Assembly: GCF_963259705.1 (NCBI RefSeq)
Contig: NC_081840.1
Coordinates: 5,699,062 to 5,763,061 of the forward strand
From: Myotis daubentonii
Taxonomy: Eukaryota > Chordata > Mammalia > Chiroptera > Vespertilionidae
Direction of reading: 5' to 3'
DNA length: 64,000 nucleotides
This document shows positions 36,001-43,995 of the stretch, one piece after another. Position 1 is the stretch's first letter. The number at the start of each line of letters is the position of its first letter. The position numbers and the translations under genes were made by a program. The notes beneath the pieces are model-generated. The model saw only the letters and a program-made list of their open reading frames with translations, did no database searches and had not been told where the DNA came from.

Positions 36001-36848
36001 GCCAGTCAAACGCGAGAACCGGTTGTTAAATAAATGTACATACAAGAAACCCACGGCGAATACTACTGCATTCTCAGTCCCGTGGCAGAGTCGAGAAGCG
36101 CTGCCAACCGGGTGTGGGAGGGAGGCAGGAGCGTGTCCACGCGCGGCCGCGCCTGGCACTGTGGGGGCGATTTCGGCGGCATCTCAGCAAAGCTGTTGGG
36201 AGGTGTGGGCCCTTTCTCCCTTAACCCCGGGGCCAGGGGAAGGCGCTGGCACGCGAGTCCGCAGGGTGAGCCTGTGGGTAAAAATGACCTGGCGGGACAC
36301 TCGACGAGAGAGGGGCGGCCACCGCGCGTCCACAAGGTTCAGGGCACAATCTCCGGTTCACATTAGCTTCCATCGAGGTGCCCGTCCTGCCTACACTCCG
36401 TTTGGGGTGGGCGTGGCGCCCTCTCGGCGGCCGCGGGAGGGACCCGGAGCTCCAGGGCCGCGGGCGCCCGGTGCCCAGGGGACCAGCGGCCCCCGGGCTG
36501 CTTCCCGGGGCGGGGGCAGCGCCTGCCCGCAGCTGGTCCCTGTGGCCAACCCCTGCGCCGCCGCGTCCCGCGTCCGGGAGCCCCAGGTTTGCGCCCGGAT
36601 CCCCACCGGGACGCAGCAGCTGAGACGTGCTCCCCGGCGCACGGGTCCCCGTGTCCCGGGTCCCAAGACGGAGGCAGAGACAGGGCGGGGGGACGCGAGG
36701 GACGCGGGCGGAGGGGAGCCGCTCCCACCCCCGGAGCAGGGGTAGGGGAGTGCCCAGGGCGCTCACCCAGCATCTCCTTCCGGCGCTGCGTGTGCGGCTG
36801 GTCGGTGTAGACCCACTCGAAGTCGCTGCGACCCGCGCTGTTGCCCAT
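21128..36848 (-). CDS. DEGS2: DEGS2, sphingolipid delta-4 desaturase / C4-hydroxylase (complete)
   Basis: An ER membrane di-iron enzyme that hydroxylates dihydroceramide at C4 to give phytoceramide and also has delta-4 desaturase activity. Exons in transcript order: 36767-36848, 23097-23839, 21128-21274, giving 323 codons plus stop. Start [10 protein letters not shown] has Gly2 for N-myristoylation and a strong Kozak context (CCCACCATGG). Hydrophobic segments lie near residues 45-61, 64-80 and 170-220. Histidine boxes are HDISH (89-93), HVDHH (128-132) and HMEHH (259-263), at the positions known for the family. Junctions CTGG|GTGAGC, CAG|CCAAG, CCTG|GTAGGT and CAG|GTGAGG agree in phase. DEGS1 shares the boxes, but length, C-terminus ([10 protein letters not shown]) and position beside EVL point to DEGS2. 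Confidence 0.97.
21325..21445. repeat. Imperfect CA/TG minisatellite
   Basis: Repeated units of about 20 bp built from GAGCATGTACACACAGACACG, with variants containing GTGAGCGTGTACAC. Alternating purine-pyrimidine text could favour Z-DNA. Confidence 0.8.
22020..22135 (+). repeat. MIR SINE
   Basis: Sense MIR text: TAGGTTCTGGCTCTGCTGCTT ... CTTTACCTTCCCATCTGTGAAATGGGGATAATGG split by small changes. The motif ATCTGTGAAATGGGG is typical. Confidence 0.75.
22715..22815 (-). repeat. MIR SINE
   Basis: Antisense MIR text: CCATTTTACAAGAGGAAGC, CAGAGAGGGCAAGCAGTTTGC, CACAGCCAGTACATGCCA. Confidence 0.75.
23097..23839 (-). CDS. DEGS2: DEGS2 coding exon 2 (catalytic body)
   Basis: 743 bp coding residues 28-275. 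It contains the membrane segments and all three histidine boxes (89-93, 128-132, 259-263), hence all iron ligands. GC-rich, which produces long spurious open frames on the opposite strand. Confidence 0.97.
25672..25903 (-). mobile_element. Ves SINE
   Basis: Reverse copy: tail-side CCATTGATTTTTAGGGAGAG, then GAATTGAACCCGGGACCC and CACTGAGCCAAACCGGCTAG at the tRNA head. It abuts an L1 remnant on its right. Confidence 0.93.
25904..26323 (+). mobile_element. L1 ORF2 3' remnant
   Basis: Sense L1 text: CAAAGGACTTGAACAGGCAT, CAAATCAAAACCACAATGAG, AAAACGGTACAGCCACTGTG, CGACCCAGCAATTCCACTCC. The frame is broken by indels. It is interrupted on the right by a Ves SINE. Confidence 0.88.
26326..26505 (+). 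mobile_element. Ves SINE (older subfamily)
   Basis: GCCCTGGCCGGGTAGCCCAG head, GTTTGATCCCAGGTCAGGGC B-box, and the GAGTGGAACAACAAATCAATG segment that marks a distinct Ves type also seen at 35570, 37865 and 53424. Confidence 0.9.
26506..26565 (+). mobile_element. L1 3' UTR fragment
   Basis: TGTGGTAAAATATATAGAGC then AAAATTTGCCATTTTAAC, a phrase common in old L1 3' ends. Probably the continuation of the L1 remnant on the other side of the SINE. Confidence 0.55.
29409..29452. repeat. (AC)n microsatellite
   Basis: About 22 uninterrupted AC units in DEGS2 intron 1. Confidence 0.97.
30976..31192 (+). mobile_element. Ves SINE, first of a tandem trio
   Basis: Head GCAGGTATGGCTCAGTGG, body GGAGGCAGCCAATCGATG, pyrimidine-rich 3' part and AATCAATAAAAAC tail. 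The first eight bases differ from the usual GCCCTGGC. Confidence 0.9.
31204..31408 (+). mobile_element. Ves SINE, second of the trio
   Basis: CCCTGGCTGGTGTTTCTCAG head, a CAACCGATGAATGCATGG body and a (CT)-rich end. Inserted near the tail of the previous copy. Confidence 0.9.
31423..31640 (+). mobile_element. Ves SINE, third of the trio
   Basis: CCCTGGCTGGTTTGCTCAGT head and a longer central part than usual, with a duplicated B-box-like phrase (CACAGGTTCAATCCCCAAC). Confidence 0.88.
31680..31845 (+). mobile_element. L1-like 3' end fragment (low certainty)
   Basis: CTAAAAGCCATTGGACTGTG then TTTAAAGTGAGTAAATGC and GTAAATCATACCTCA resembles a phrase found at the 3' end of old mammalian L1s. 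Confidence 0.45.
32297..32514 (+). mobile_element. Ves SINE with intact target duplication
   Basis: Near-consensus copy. Flanked by a perfect 13-bp target duplication AAAACGGGGTGCC at 32284-32296 and 32515-32527, so it is a recent insertion in DEGS2 intron 1. Confidence 0.96.
32988..33040. repeat. (GT)n microsatellite with GTGC variants
   Basis: GTGTGCGTGCG units followed by about 15 pure GT units. Confidence 0.95.
34395..34485 (+). repeat. MIR SINE
   Basis: Sense text TGTGTGGCCGTAGGCAAGTC then TTCCTCTCTCTGAACCTC and CTTCTGTAAAGAGATG. Confidence 0.7.
34600..34745 (+). repeat. MIR/L2-like fragment
   Basis: Text includes CAACTCTGTTAGGAAGGTAT, CCTCAGTTTCCTCATCTGTT and GCCCGAAGGTCACATGGC. The first and third phrases read as antisense MIR and the second as sense, so this may be two overlapping fragments. 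Confidence 0.5.
35570..35757 (+). mobile_element. Ves SINE (AACAACAAATC subfamily)
   Basis: CCCTGGCCAGGTAGCTCAGC head, CATCCCTGGTCAGGGTGC B-box, AAGCGGAACAACAAATCAAT body. Confidence 0.92.
36767..36848 (-). CDS. DEGS2: DEGS2 coding exon 1
   Basis: Encodes the N-terminal 27 residues, beginning [20 protein letters not shown], and ends one base into an Ala codon. The ATG (36848-36846) lies in a CpG-rich region. The 12.9-kb intron that follows is by far the longest in the gene. Confidence 0.96.
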
Positions 36849-36870
36849 GGTGGGCCGGGAGCGCGCACGG

Positions 36871-36961
36871 AGCAGGGAGCAGGGAGCAGGGAGCAGGGAG
36901 CAGGGAGCAGGGAGCAGGGAGCAGGGAGCAGGGAGCAGGGAGCAGGGAGCAGGGAGCAGGG
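36871..36961 (-). repeat. Perfect 7-bp minisatellite (AGCAGGG)13 upstream of DEGS2 ATG
   Basis: Ninety-one bases, thirteen uninterrupted copies, ending 23 bp upstream of the DEGS2 start codon. In the transcript sense it reads CCCTGCT. If transcription starts upstream of 36961, it is in the 5' UTR. Perfect copies suggest recent expansion and length polymorphism. No ATG occurs within it on the minus strand. Confidence 0.95.
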
Positions 36962-37017
36962 CAAGGCTCGGCTGCGCTCCACCTGTCGCCGGCTCCGCGC
37001 CGCGCGGGGCCAGTTAG

Positions 37018-37155
37018 GGGCTGGGGGCGGGGACTCCGGGGGCGGGGCCGGGGGCGGGGACTCCGGGGGCGGGGCCGGGGCGGGGACTCCGGGGGCGGGG
37101 CCGGGGGCGGGGACTCCGGGGCGGGACTCCGGCGGCGGGGACTCGGGCGGCGGGG
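37018..37155. repeat. GC-box tandem repeat array (about 27-bp unit)
   Basis: Tandem, slightly variable copies of a unit built from GGGGCGGGGCCGG and GCGGGGACTCC. Each carries an Sp1/KLF-type GC box, and the runs of G could form quadruplexes. It lies directly upstream of DEGS2. Confidence 0.85.
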
Positions 37156-37350
37156 TGCGCCCGGGACTGCCTGACCTGGGCGGTGGCACCCCGGCCTGGA
37201 GCACGGGTCGCCGAGGCTCTCGGGGCCTCAGTTACCTCCGTGGGGAACTGAAACTGTGAGCGCGCGACCCGCCGCAGTCCCTGCCCCGAGGCGGTGCTGG
37301 GGGCGCCGGTGCCCTCGCGGGCCGCCAGGGGAGCCCTCCTAGGTCTCCCT

Positions 37351-37613
37351 GAGCCCCCACCCACTCGCGTTCCTGCTGCTCACGGCGCACTGACGAGTCG
37401 GTAAACCCAAGGTGCTCACGGAAGACCCGCCACGCCGTGCTCCCTCCCCCCTCCCACTCCTCCAGGCAAGAACGCGGAGGCGGGTGAGGTGTCCCTGACA
37501 CACTCCTGGCGGAGCCGGACCGCCCTGCCTTCGGGGACACGGGACACGGGGGCATTAGGGACAAACAGGGAATCTGAATACAGGATGCACTTTGGTTAAA
37601 AGCAGTGTGTTGA
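37351..37613. other. Sequence just beyond the DEGS2 CpG island
   Basis: Unique GC-rich sequence with a few CpGs; no gene or repeat recognised. Confidence 0.5.
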
Positions 37614-37850
37614 GCTCAGCTGGTGTGGCTCAGTGGTTGAGTGTCGACCTGTGAACCAGGAGGTCACGGTTGGATTCCCAGTCAGGGCACAGGCCTGGGT
37701 TGCAGGCTCCATCCCCACTAGGGGATGGGAAGGAGGCAGCCGACCCATGATTCTCTCACCATTGACTTTCTTTCTCTCTCTCCCTCTCCCTTCTTCTCTG
37801 AAATCAATAATAAATAAATAAATACAAAAATAAATAAATATTAAAAAATA
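37614..37850 (+). mobile_element. Ves SINE
   Basis: GCTCAGCTGGTGTGGCTCAG head, GATTCCCAGTCAGGGCAC B-box, and a long (AATA)n tail at 37803-37850. Confidence 0.92.
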
Positions 37851-37864
37851 AAAGAGTGTGTCAA

Positions 37865-38040
37865 GCCCTGGCTGGGTAGCTCACTTGGTTGGAGCATTGT
37901 CCCCATATACGAAGGTTGTGGGTTCGATCCCAGGTCAGGGCACATACAAGAATCAACCCATGACTGCACAAATAAGCGGAACAACAAATCCATGTTTCTC
38001 TCGTTCTCTCTCAAATCAATAAATAAAACTTGTAAAAGAC
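37865..38040 (+). mobile_element. Ves SINE (AACAACAAATC subfamily)
   Basis: CCCTGGCTGGGTAGCTCACT head, GTTCGATCCCAGGTCAGGGC B-box and AAGCGGAACAACAAATCCAT. It directly follows the tail of the previous copy. Confidence 0.92.
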
Positions 38041-38497
38041 AAAATAAATAATGGTGTGTCAATATTAGTTCGTTAATTGTAACAAATGCACCTCACTGTT
38101 ATACGATATTAAAATAAAGAAAGGTGGGTGTAGGAAGCACCTACATCCAGAGTCTTGACTGTAGTGTGTGCTGCCCAGCAGGAAGTCCCCTTCCTGCCCC
38201 CCATTTGCAGAAAATGGCCAATGCATGGGGCACAGCGCCTTCCAGCCCCTAAAGCCAGCGGAGTGTGACAGCCTGCCGCCCAGAGCCGCCCAGAGCCGCC
38301 CACCTCGGAAGGAGGCGCTCGTGAAAGAGGGAAGAGCTTCCCGCCCAGGGAAACAGGGCTATTGGAGGGGCAGAGCCCGGACGAGCTCAGAGGAAACCTC
38401 TCCCAAGACACGCAAAAGGCGGTTTCATCGGTAAAGTGAATAAATAAAAAGCAGAGATGGACCAGTATAAATTGCTTGTTTTTTTGTTTTGTTTTGT

Positions 38498-38714
38498 TTT
38501 AATATATTCTATTGACTTTCTTACAGAGAGGAAGGGAGAGGGACAGAGAGCCAGAAACATCGATGAGAGAGAAACATCGATCAGCTGCCTCCTGCACACT
38601 CCCCACTGGGGATGTGCCCTCAACCAAGGTACATGCCCTTGACCAGAATTGAACCTGGGACCCCTGAGTCCCCAGGCCGATGCTCTATCCACTGAGCCAA
38701 ACCGGTCAGGGCAA
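38498..38714 (-). mobile_element. Ves SINE
   Basis: Reverse copy ending GAGCCAAACCGGTCAGGGC. The (GTTTT)n tract on its left (38478-38500) is the complement of its A-rich tail. Confidence 0.93.
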
Positions 38715-38743
38715 TTGCTTGTTTTAAAAAAAAAAAAACACTA

Positions 38744-38915
38744 GCCCTCAGTTGGTTGAGTGTCCTCCTGCTCGCTGAAAGAAGTTCGATTCCTAGTCAG
38801 GGCACATGCCTGGGTTGCAGGTTGGATCCCCACTCTGTCGGGATATGTGCAGGAGGCAACCAATCGATTTTTCTCCCTTCCTCTCTCTCTAAAATCAATG
38901 AAAACTTATTTTTTT
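38744..38915 (+). mobile_element. Ves SINE, 5' shortened
   Basis: Starts within the tRNA-like head (CCCTCAGTTGGTTGAGTG) and keeps the GTTCGATTCCTAGTCAGGGC box. It is the middle, oppositely oriented member of three neighbouring copies. Confidence 0.88.
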
Positions 38916-38919
38916 AAAG

Positions 38920-39141
38920 ATATTTTTAAAATATATTTTTATTGATTTCAGAGAGGAAGGAAGACGGGGAGAGGGATAGAAACATCATTGATGAGAGAAA
39001 ACCACTGATTGGCTGCCTCCTGCACGCCCTACACTGGGGCTGGAACCCGCAGCCCGGGCATGTGCCTTGCCCTGGAGTAAAACCATGACCTCCTGGTTCA
39101 TCGGTCGATACTCAACCACTGAGCCACCACCGGCCAGGCTA
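38920..39141 (-). mobile_element. Ves SINE
   Basis: Reverse copy: ATTTTTATTGATTTCAGAGA through GAGCCACCACCGGCCAGGC. Confidence 0.93.
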
Positions 39142-39237
39142 AAAAATATATATATATATATTAACTAATAAAAATAAAGAAAAAATGAAAAGGGGAAAAC
39201 CAAACAATCCTATTTTGAAATGAAAGACAAGAGACAA

Positions 39238-39393
39238 GCGCCCCAAGCTCAGCTGGTTGGAGCCAATGTCGGGACAACCACCGGGATTGATGTATCTCTC
39301 TCACATAGATGTCTCTGTCTCTCTCTCTCTCCCTCCCTCTCTCCCTCCTTCCCTTCCTCGTTCCCTCCCTTCCTCCCTCTCTAAAGTCAATTA
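39238..39393 (+). mobile_element. Degraded Ves SINE
   Basis: Only CAGCTGGTTGGAGC remains of the head, joined to the pyrimidine-rich 3' part (CT and CCCT runs) and AAAGTCAATTAAC tail. The centre is deleted. Confidence 0.75.
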
Positions 39394-40571
39394 ACAAAAA
39401 TAAAATAAAATGAGAAAAGGAAAGCGACAAGGAAGCCAGAATCCCAGCCTCCGTCGAATGAAACTTCTGGAAGGGCCGAGAATGGAGGAGAGCCCCCATT
39501 CACCCCTCCCCTGCCTTGTTTTCGTTATGGAAGTCATCCCTCCCGGAGATTATAGTTACAATGTAATTACATGTGACTATGGCTATCCTTATCTGAATAA
39601 TTTTTTATAGCGTGTATGTATTTATTGTTTATGTCCTGTTCCCTCTTCTAGGCTGTCTGTGCTCTTGGGGTCACACCTGGTAGCCATATCAGTTTCTAGC
39701 AAAGGAGTTGGGGCACTTAATACTGATCTGCTAAATGAAAGAATAAATATGACTTGTCAAACAGGTACCATCGAGGGCCCCCAGGTCAGAAGAAAGACAG
39801 GCGCGCAGGCAGAAGAGCTCCAGGACTCACTTGGTTCAAGCCCGGGGCCCGGGCCTCTCCTCCTGGGCACAGGCCCAGAGAAATGAAAACCTGTCCCCAC
39901 AGGTGCAGGGATGTGCGGGACAGCGTGACCGGTAAGAGCCCGGCCCTGGAGACAGCCCGCCCTCCCCTCACGGAGCGTGGATCGGCGTCTCGCGGTGGTG
40001 TGCACGCTGCAATGGTGCGCGGCCACAAGACAAACACTGCTGCCCACGCCCACGCGGTGTGTCACCCAGGCCTCTTTATTTCCTGTGATTCTGCTGCTGG
40101 GACACGTTGGGGCGTTGCTGACCCTGAGGAGACTGCCCCTCCCAGGGAAGCCAGTTCCAGAGACAGTAAATGCCTGGCCTGGGAGGGTGCCTTCATGGGC
40201 ACACTGCCCAGGCCAGTGCCCACACGCAGGGCCAGTGTCCCCCACCTTAAGCACCAGGCCTGGCCCCACACGCCCGGGCAGACGCCTGGAATAAATTTAT
40301 TCAAGCAAGCTGATACTAAGCCTGCTCACCCTCCTCCTGTCCCTCCCTCCTTCCCGGGAAACCTGGTGAGAGGCTCCTGCCCAGGCTGCTGCTCCCTCCC
40401 TCTGCTCCTGGTCACCCTGGTGCTTAGGGGAGGGGGGCGGGAGGGGGGGGGGACGGGAAGGGGGAAGGGGGGCGGGGGCTCTTTCTGGGAACTATACCTA
40501 ACAAGCCATCTTGTGGGTGGCAGTCCCCTCCTGACCGGTTGGTTACATATCATTAAATAAGAATGAAGCCA
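39394..40571. other. Intergenic, mostly unassigned
   Basis: An AT-rich stretch at 39540-39760 with CTAAATGAAAGAATAAATATG resembles an old LINE-2 or MIR 3' end. A G-rich tract lies at 40425-40485. No gene is recognised. Confidence 0.5.
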
Positions 40572-40790
40572 GCCCTAGCCGGTTTGGCTCAGTGGATGGA
40601 GTTTCAGCCTGCGGACTGAAGGGTTCCAGGTTTGATTCCGGTCAAGGGCACATGCCTGGATTGCGGGCTCGATCCCCAGTGCGGGGCATGCAGGAGGCAG
40701 CCGATCAATGATTCTCTCTCATCATTGATGTTTCCGTTTCTCCCTCTCCTTTCCTCTCTGAAATCAATAAAAATATATATTTTAAAAAAT
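40572..40790 (+). mobile_element. Ves SINE with target duplication
   Basis: Near-consensus. Flanked by GAATGAAGCC (40561-40570) and GAATGTAGCC (40791-40800), nine of ten bases alike. Confidence 0.94.
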
Positions 40791-40800
40791 GAATGTAGCC

Positions 40801-41845
40801 TTCACAGCAGGGAGCAGGTGGCTGGCCTCAGACCGGGAATGACAGGCCACTAGACTGCTGGTGGCTCAGGGAGTGGTTCCCGCAGGTGTCCCTGGCAGCC
40901 CGAGGTGCGCCGCCTGCTGGCACCACAGGCACCTGGCGTCCCCGCTGCTGCTGCACTTGCCAGGAGGCTGCGATTGCCTTTGGGACGGAGAAAGCTGGGC
41001 CTCCTGGGGTCCTGGTCTGAGCCTGGGCTCTGGGAGGATGTTCCGGCCCCTTTCCTGGCTGACTAGCTACGTTCAGGGAAGGCTCCTCGGAAGGGAGAGA
41101 AGTGGGACATCCTCCTGACCCTGAGCACTAAGCGGTGGGGAACTGAGGCGCCATGTGCACCATTCACCCTGCCCCCTCCCAGGAGCCCAGCGGGGTGCTG
41201 TCACCACACAGAGTCCTGAAAGCACCCACCTCCGGGACTGTGGCACCCGCAGGTCCTGTGGGAAGGGCCCTGATTTTGTGGGTTTGTCTGGCTGCCGTCC
41301 TGAGTCCTCCCTGATCCAGTGGCAGGTGGGATCACACCTGTGGAGACTTGGACAGAGGGAGGTGAGGAGGAGCTGGGCGCAGAGGGGAAGGAAGGGGGCA
41401 CCAAGAGGGGGAAGAAGAGGAGAGGGAGAGGAGGGGGGAGGGGAAGGAGAAGGAATTGTGGGGAAGAGTGAGGAAAGGGGAAGGAGGAAGGTGAGGAGAG
41501 AGTAGGGGCAGGAGGGAGAGGGAGAATGGGAGAAGAGAAAGGAGGAACAGAAGGAGGGGAAGAAAAAGGAGAGAAAGGAGGAGGAGGAGTGTGGGGCAGG
41601 AGTGAGGAAGAGGAGAAGGGACCTTCCCAGGTAGAGGCTGTGGCCTAGAGGCCGGCTACTGGGCCCCTCTCCCTGCCCCCTTTCTTTCCTATCCGCCTGA
41701 GATAGAAAACAAAGCCCACAGCCTCAGGAGGCTAAAAGCTTAAAACAGAAAAAAAGGAGGGTGGGAAGGGTTGAAAGGAAAAAAAGGAAGAAACCCCTAG
41801 CCACAGGGAAAAGAAACTAAAGGTTAATAAATGTTACATATTTTA
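40801..41845. other. Intergenic with long purine-rich tract
   Basis: Unique sequence up to about 41340, then an almost purely purine stretch (listed separately), then AT-richer text to the Helitrons. Confidence 0.6.
41356..41630 (+). repeat. Polypurine (GGA/GAAG) tract
   Basis: About 270 bases of G and A with very few pyrimidines (GAGGAG, GGGGAAGG, AAGGAGGA words). Long mirror-like purine runs can form triplex DNA. Confidence 0.9.
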
Positions 41846-42089
41846 TCTATATATATAAAAGCCTAAGTGACCGTTATGACCAGTTGACTGGTTGCTATGA
41901 CAATGCACTGACCACCAGGGGGCAGATGCTCAATGCAGGAGCAGCCCCATGGTGGACAGTGCGCTCCCACAGCCAACCTCCTGTGGCCAGCCAACCTCCC
42001 CGCGGTCACTCCCCACCCCCCACCCGCTCCGATCACCAGCCAGGCCAAGGGACCCCACCCATGCATGAATTTGTGCACCAGGCCTCTAG
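41846..42089 (+). mobile_element. HeliBat-type nonautonomous Helitron
   Basis: Starts TC (41846-41847) after an A, reads TCTATATATATAAAAGCC, and ends with GTGCACCAGGCCTCTAG, CTAG being 42086-42089. No target duplication, as expected for rolling-circle elements. Carries TGACCACCAGGGGGCAG at 41909-41925. The 3'-adjacent base is C rather than the expected T. Confidence 0.88.
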
Positions 42090-42430
42090 CGTTTTTATAA
42101 ATATGGGTGGGGTCCCTTGGCCTGGCTGGTGTTTGGAGCGGGCCGGGGTGGGTGGTGTGACCGCGGGAGGTTGGCTGGCCACAGGAGGTTGGCTGTGGGA
42201 GCGCACTGACCACCATGGGGCAGCTCCAGCATTGAGCATCTGCCCCCTGGTGGTCAGTGCATGTCAGAGCAACTGGTCGACTGGTTGACTGTCTGCCCCC
42301 TGGTGGTGAGTGCACATCATAGCAAGCTGTTGAGCGGCCTTAGCATATCATTAGCATATTACGCTTTGATTGGTTGAATGGCCGACCAAATGACCAGACA
42401 CTTGGCATATTAGGCTTTTATTATATAGGG
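42090..42430 (-). mobile_element. HeliBat-type Helitron, inverted neighbour
   Basis: Minus-strand copy: its 5' end CCCTATATAATAAAAGCC is at the right, and its body is the inverted counterpart of the preceding copy. The 3' hairpin and CTAG end are missing. It contains CTGCCCCCTGGTGGTCA (42240-42256) and a close variant at 42293-42307. Confidence 0.85.
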
Positions 42431-42446
42431 TATGATAAATACATTA

Positions 42447-42637
42447 TCTATAATAATAAAAGTGTAATATGCTAATTAGACCAGACATCCTTCCGAACAA
42501 AGCCAAGGCTGCTCAGGTCCCGGGTGCCTGCCAGCAGCCAGAGGGAAGCCCGGGTCCCAGGTGCCAGAGGGAAGTGGTGCCAGTAGCCGGGGGAAGGAAG
42601 GCCTGCTCTTGCACAAATTTCATGCATCGAGCCTTTT
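42447..42637 (+). mobile_element. HeliBat-type Helitron (third copy)
   Basis: 5' TC at 42447 after an A, TCTATAATAATAAAAGTG, TAATATGCTAATTAGACC, and a 3' part GCACAAATTTCATGCATCG before a mutated terminus. Belongs to a different subfamily from its two neighbours and lacks the CCACCAGGGGGCAG motif. Confidence 0.82.
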
Positions 42638-42639
42638 GA

Positions 42640-42965
42640 TATATATATCAAAAGCCCATAATTTGCCCTAACCGGTTTGGCTCAGTGGATAGAGCATTGG
42701 CCTGCGGACTCAAGGGTTCAACGTTCGATTCCGGTCAAGGGCATGTACCGTGGTTGTGGGCACATACCCAGTGAGGAGTGTGCAGGAGGCAGCTGATTGA
42801 TGTTTCTCTGTCATTGATGTTTCTAACTCTCTGTCCCTCTCCCTTCCTCTCTGTAAAAAATCAAAAAAATTTTTAAAAAGAAAAAAAAAAGCCCATGATT
42901 TGACTGAGTTGGAAATTAAATATATATCAAAAGGCAATAATTTGACTGACTTGGTAATTAAAAGT
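42640..42965 (+). repeat. Roughly 42-bp tandem duplication split by a SINE
   Basis: TATATATCAAAAGCCCATAA, continued after the SINE by GATTTGACTGAGTTGG, is followed by a second copy TATATATCAAAAGGCAATAA then TTTGACTGACTTGGTAATTA. The duplication predates the SINE. Confidence 0.7.
42667..42889 (+). mobile_element. Ves SINE with target duplication
   Basis: GCCCTAACCGGTTTGGCTCA head. Flanked by AAAAGCCCATAATTT and AAAAGCCCATGATTT. It splits a block that itself occurs twice (see 42640-42965). Confidence 0.94.
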
Positions 42966-42975
42966 ACATACACTG

Positions 42976-43190
42976 CCTGACCAGAGTGGCTCAGTTGGTT
43001 GAGCATCAGCCTGTGCACCAAAAGGTTGCAGGTTCAATTCCTCGTCAGGGAATATACATGGGTTGTGTGTTTGATTCGCAGTCAGGGAAGATACAGAAGG
43101 CAACGGATCAATGTTGCTCTCTCATCTCTCTCTCTCTCTCCCTAGTCCTCTCTCTAAGCAGATCCTCGGGTGAGAATTTAAAAATATATT
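42976..43190 (+). mobile_element. Ves SINE (divergent)
   Basis: GCCTGACCAGAGTGGCTCAG head and GGTTCAATTCCTCGTCAGGG box; tail replaced by TAAAAATATATT repeats. Confidence 0.88.
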
Positions 43191-43776
43191 AAAAATATAT
43201 TTAAAAAGCTTATACCCTAAAATATATATATAATATATATAATAATTTATGTAACAAATATACAACAGAATTTATATACTAAGATAATTTCTATAAAATA
43301 TATTGTTAAAAGTGCTGACTGGCTCTGGCGCCTCTACAGCAGGGCGCCCATTGAGAAAACCTTATGGAATTAATCAATACTGGGGACCAAATGATAGTCA
43401 TATGTGGGGATCCCACTAAATTTAAACATGGTAGCCCCTATAATCTTAGGGCAGTAACTAAGTAGAGGGAAACTAGACATACCTCATTTAAACTGCAGCT
43501 TTGCCTAAATTTCCATAGTCAAGTACCCTTTGCCCCAAAGTACCCCATATTGGGCAAAGATGGGCTAACGGAATGAATAAGAAGTTGATACCAAAGTCTC
43601 TGGCATTTACAAATGGGCTTGATTAATTGGACCTCCACTTAAAATAGTTACTCTGGCCCAAGGCAAGTTCAAACGGGGCCTTCGGGGAGCATGACTTATC
43701 CTATAAAACGTAATGAAGGGAGGCCCAGGCCTCTGGTTTCACTAAGGAGCTTCGCTATTAAGAATCGTACAAACCA
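43191..43776 (+). other. Unassigned block, possibly an LTR
   Basis: An AT-rich start (43191-43310) is followed by about 460 bp of moderately AT-rich text unlike the neighbouring SINEs and Helitrons. It has a TATA-like CCTATAAAACG (43699-43709) near its right end, as an LTR would. No coding frame. I cannot name the family. Confidence 0.4.
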
Positions 43777-43835
43777 GCCTGGCCGGCATAGCTGTGGTTG
43801 AGCATCGGCCTATGTCTGTGGTTGATGTGGTTCCC
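43777..43835 (+). mobile_element. Ves SINE head fragment
   Basis: CCTGGCCGGCATAGCTGTGG and GAGCATCGGCCTATG. Only the tRNA-like 5' part survives. Confidence 0.6.
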
Positions 43836-43904
43836 ACCCTGCCCAAGGGGCAGCACCGCCTCTGAACACAGGCAGGTGCAGTGAGGCCACCGCTCCACCT
43901 ATCA

Positions 43905-43995
43905 CGGGCCAGGTGGCCTTGAGCAAGCCACCTCACAAACTCCCAGCCTCAGTTTCCTCATCTGTAAAGTGGGGATTAGCTACCCTACTTTCTAG
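43905..43995 (+). repeat. MIR SINE
   Basis: Sense MIR core: CCTTGAGCAAGCCACC, CTCAGTTTCCTCATCTGTAA, AGTGGGGATTAGCTACC. Confidence 0.85.

Larger units (their letters stand above)
23840..36766 (-). other. DEGS2: DEGS2 intron 1
   Basis: Nearly 12.9 kb. It carries seven Ves SINEs, an L1 ORF2 remnant (25904-26323), MIRs near 34.4-34.7 kb, and CA and GT microsatellites. The stretches 26.6-30.9 kb and 33.05-35.55 kb are mainly unique and GC-rich; no further exon was recognised there. Confidence 0.75.
36395..37350 (-). promoter_or_regulatory. DEGS2: DEGS2 CpG island promoter
   Basis: Dense CpG and G+C around the first exon, with many GGGGCGGGG GC boxes at 37020-37110 and no TATA box in view. The exact start site cannot be read from sequence. 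The island also contains the 7-bp minisatellite and the GC-box repeat array listed separately. Confidence 0.75.

Noticed and set aside
36221..37204. 327-codon minus-strand frame with repeated LLPAPCS
   Set aside because: It is the minisatellite and GC-box array translated, and it overlaps the true DEGS2 exon 1 in another frame.
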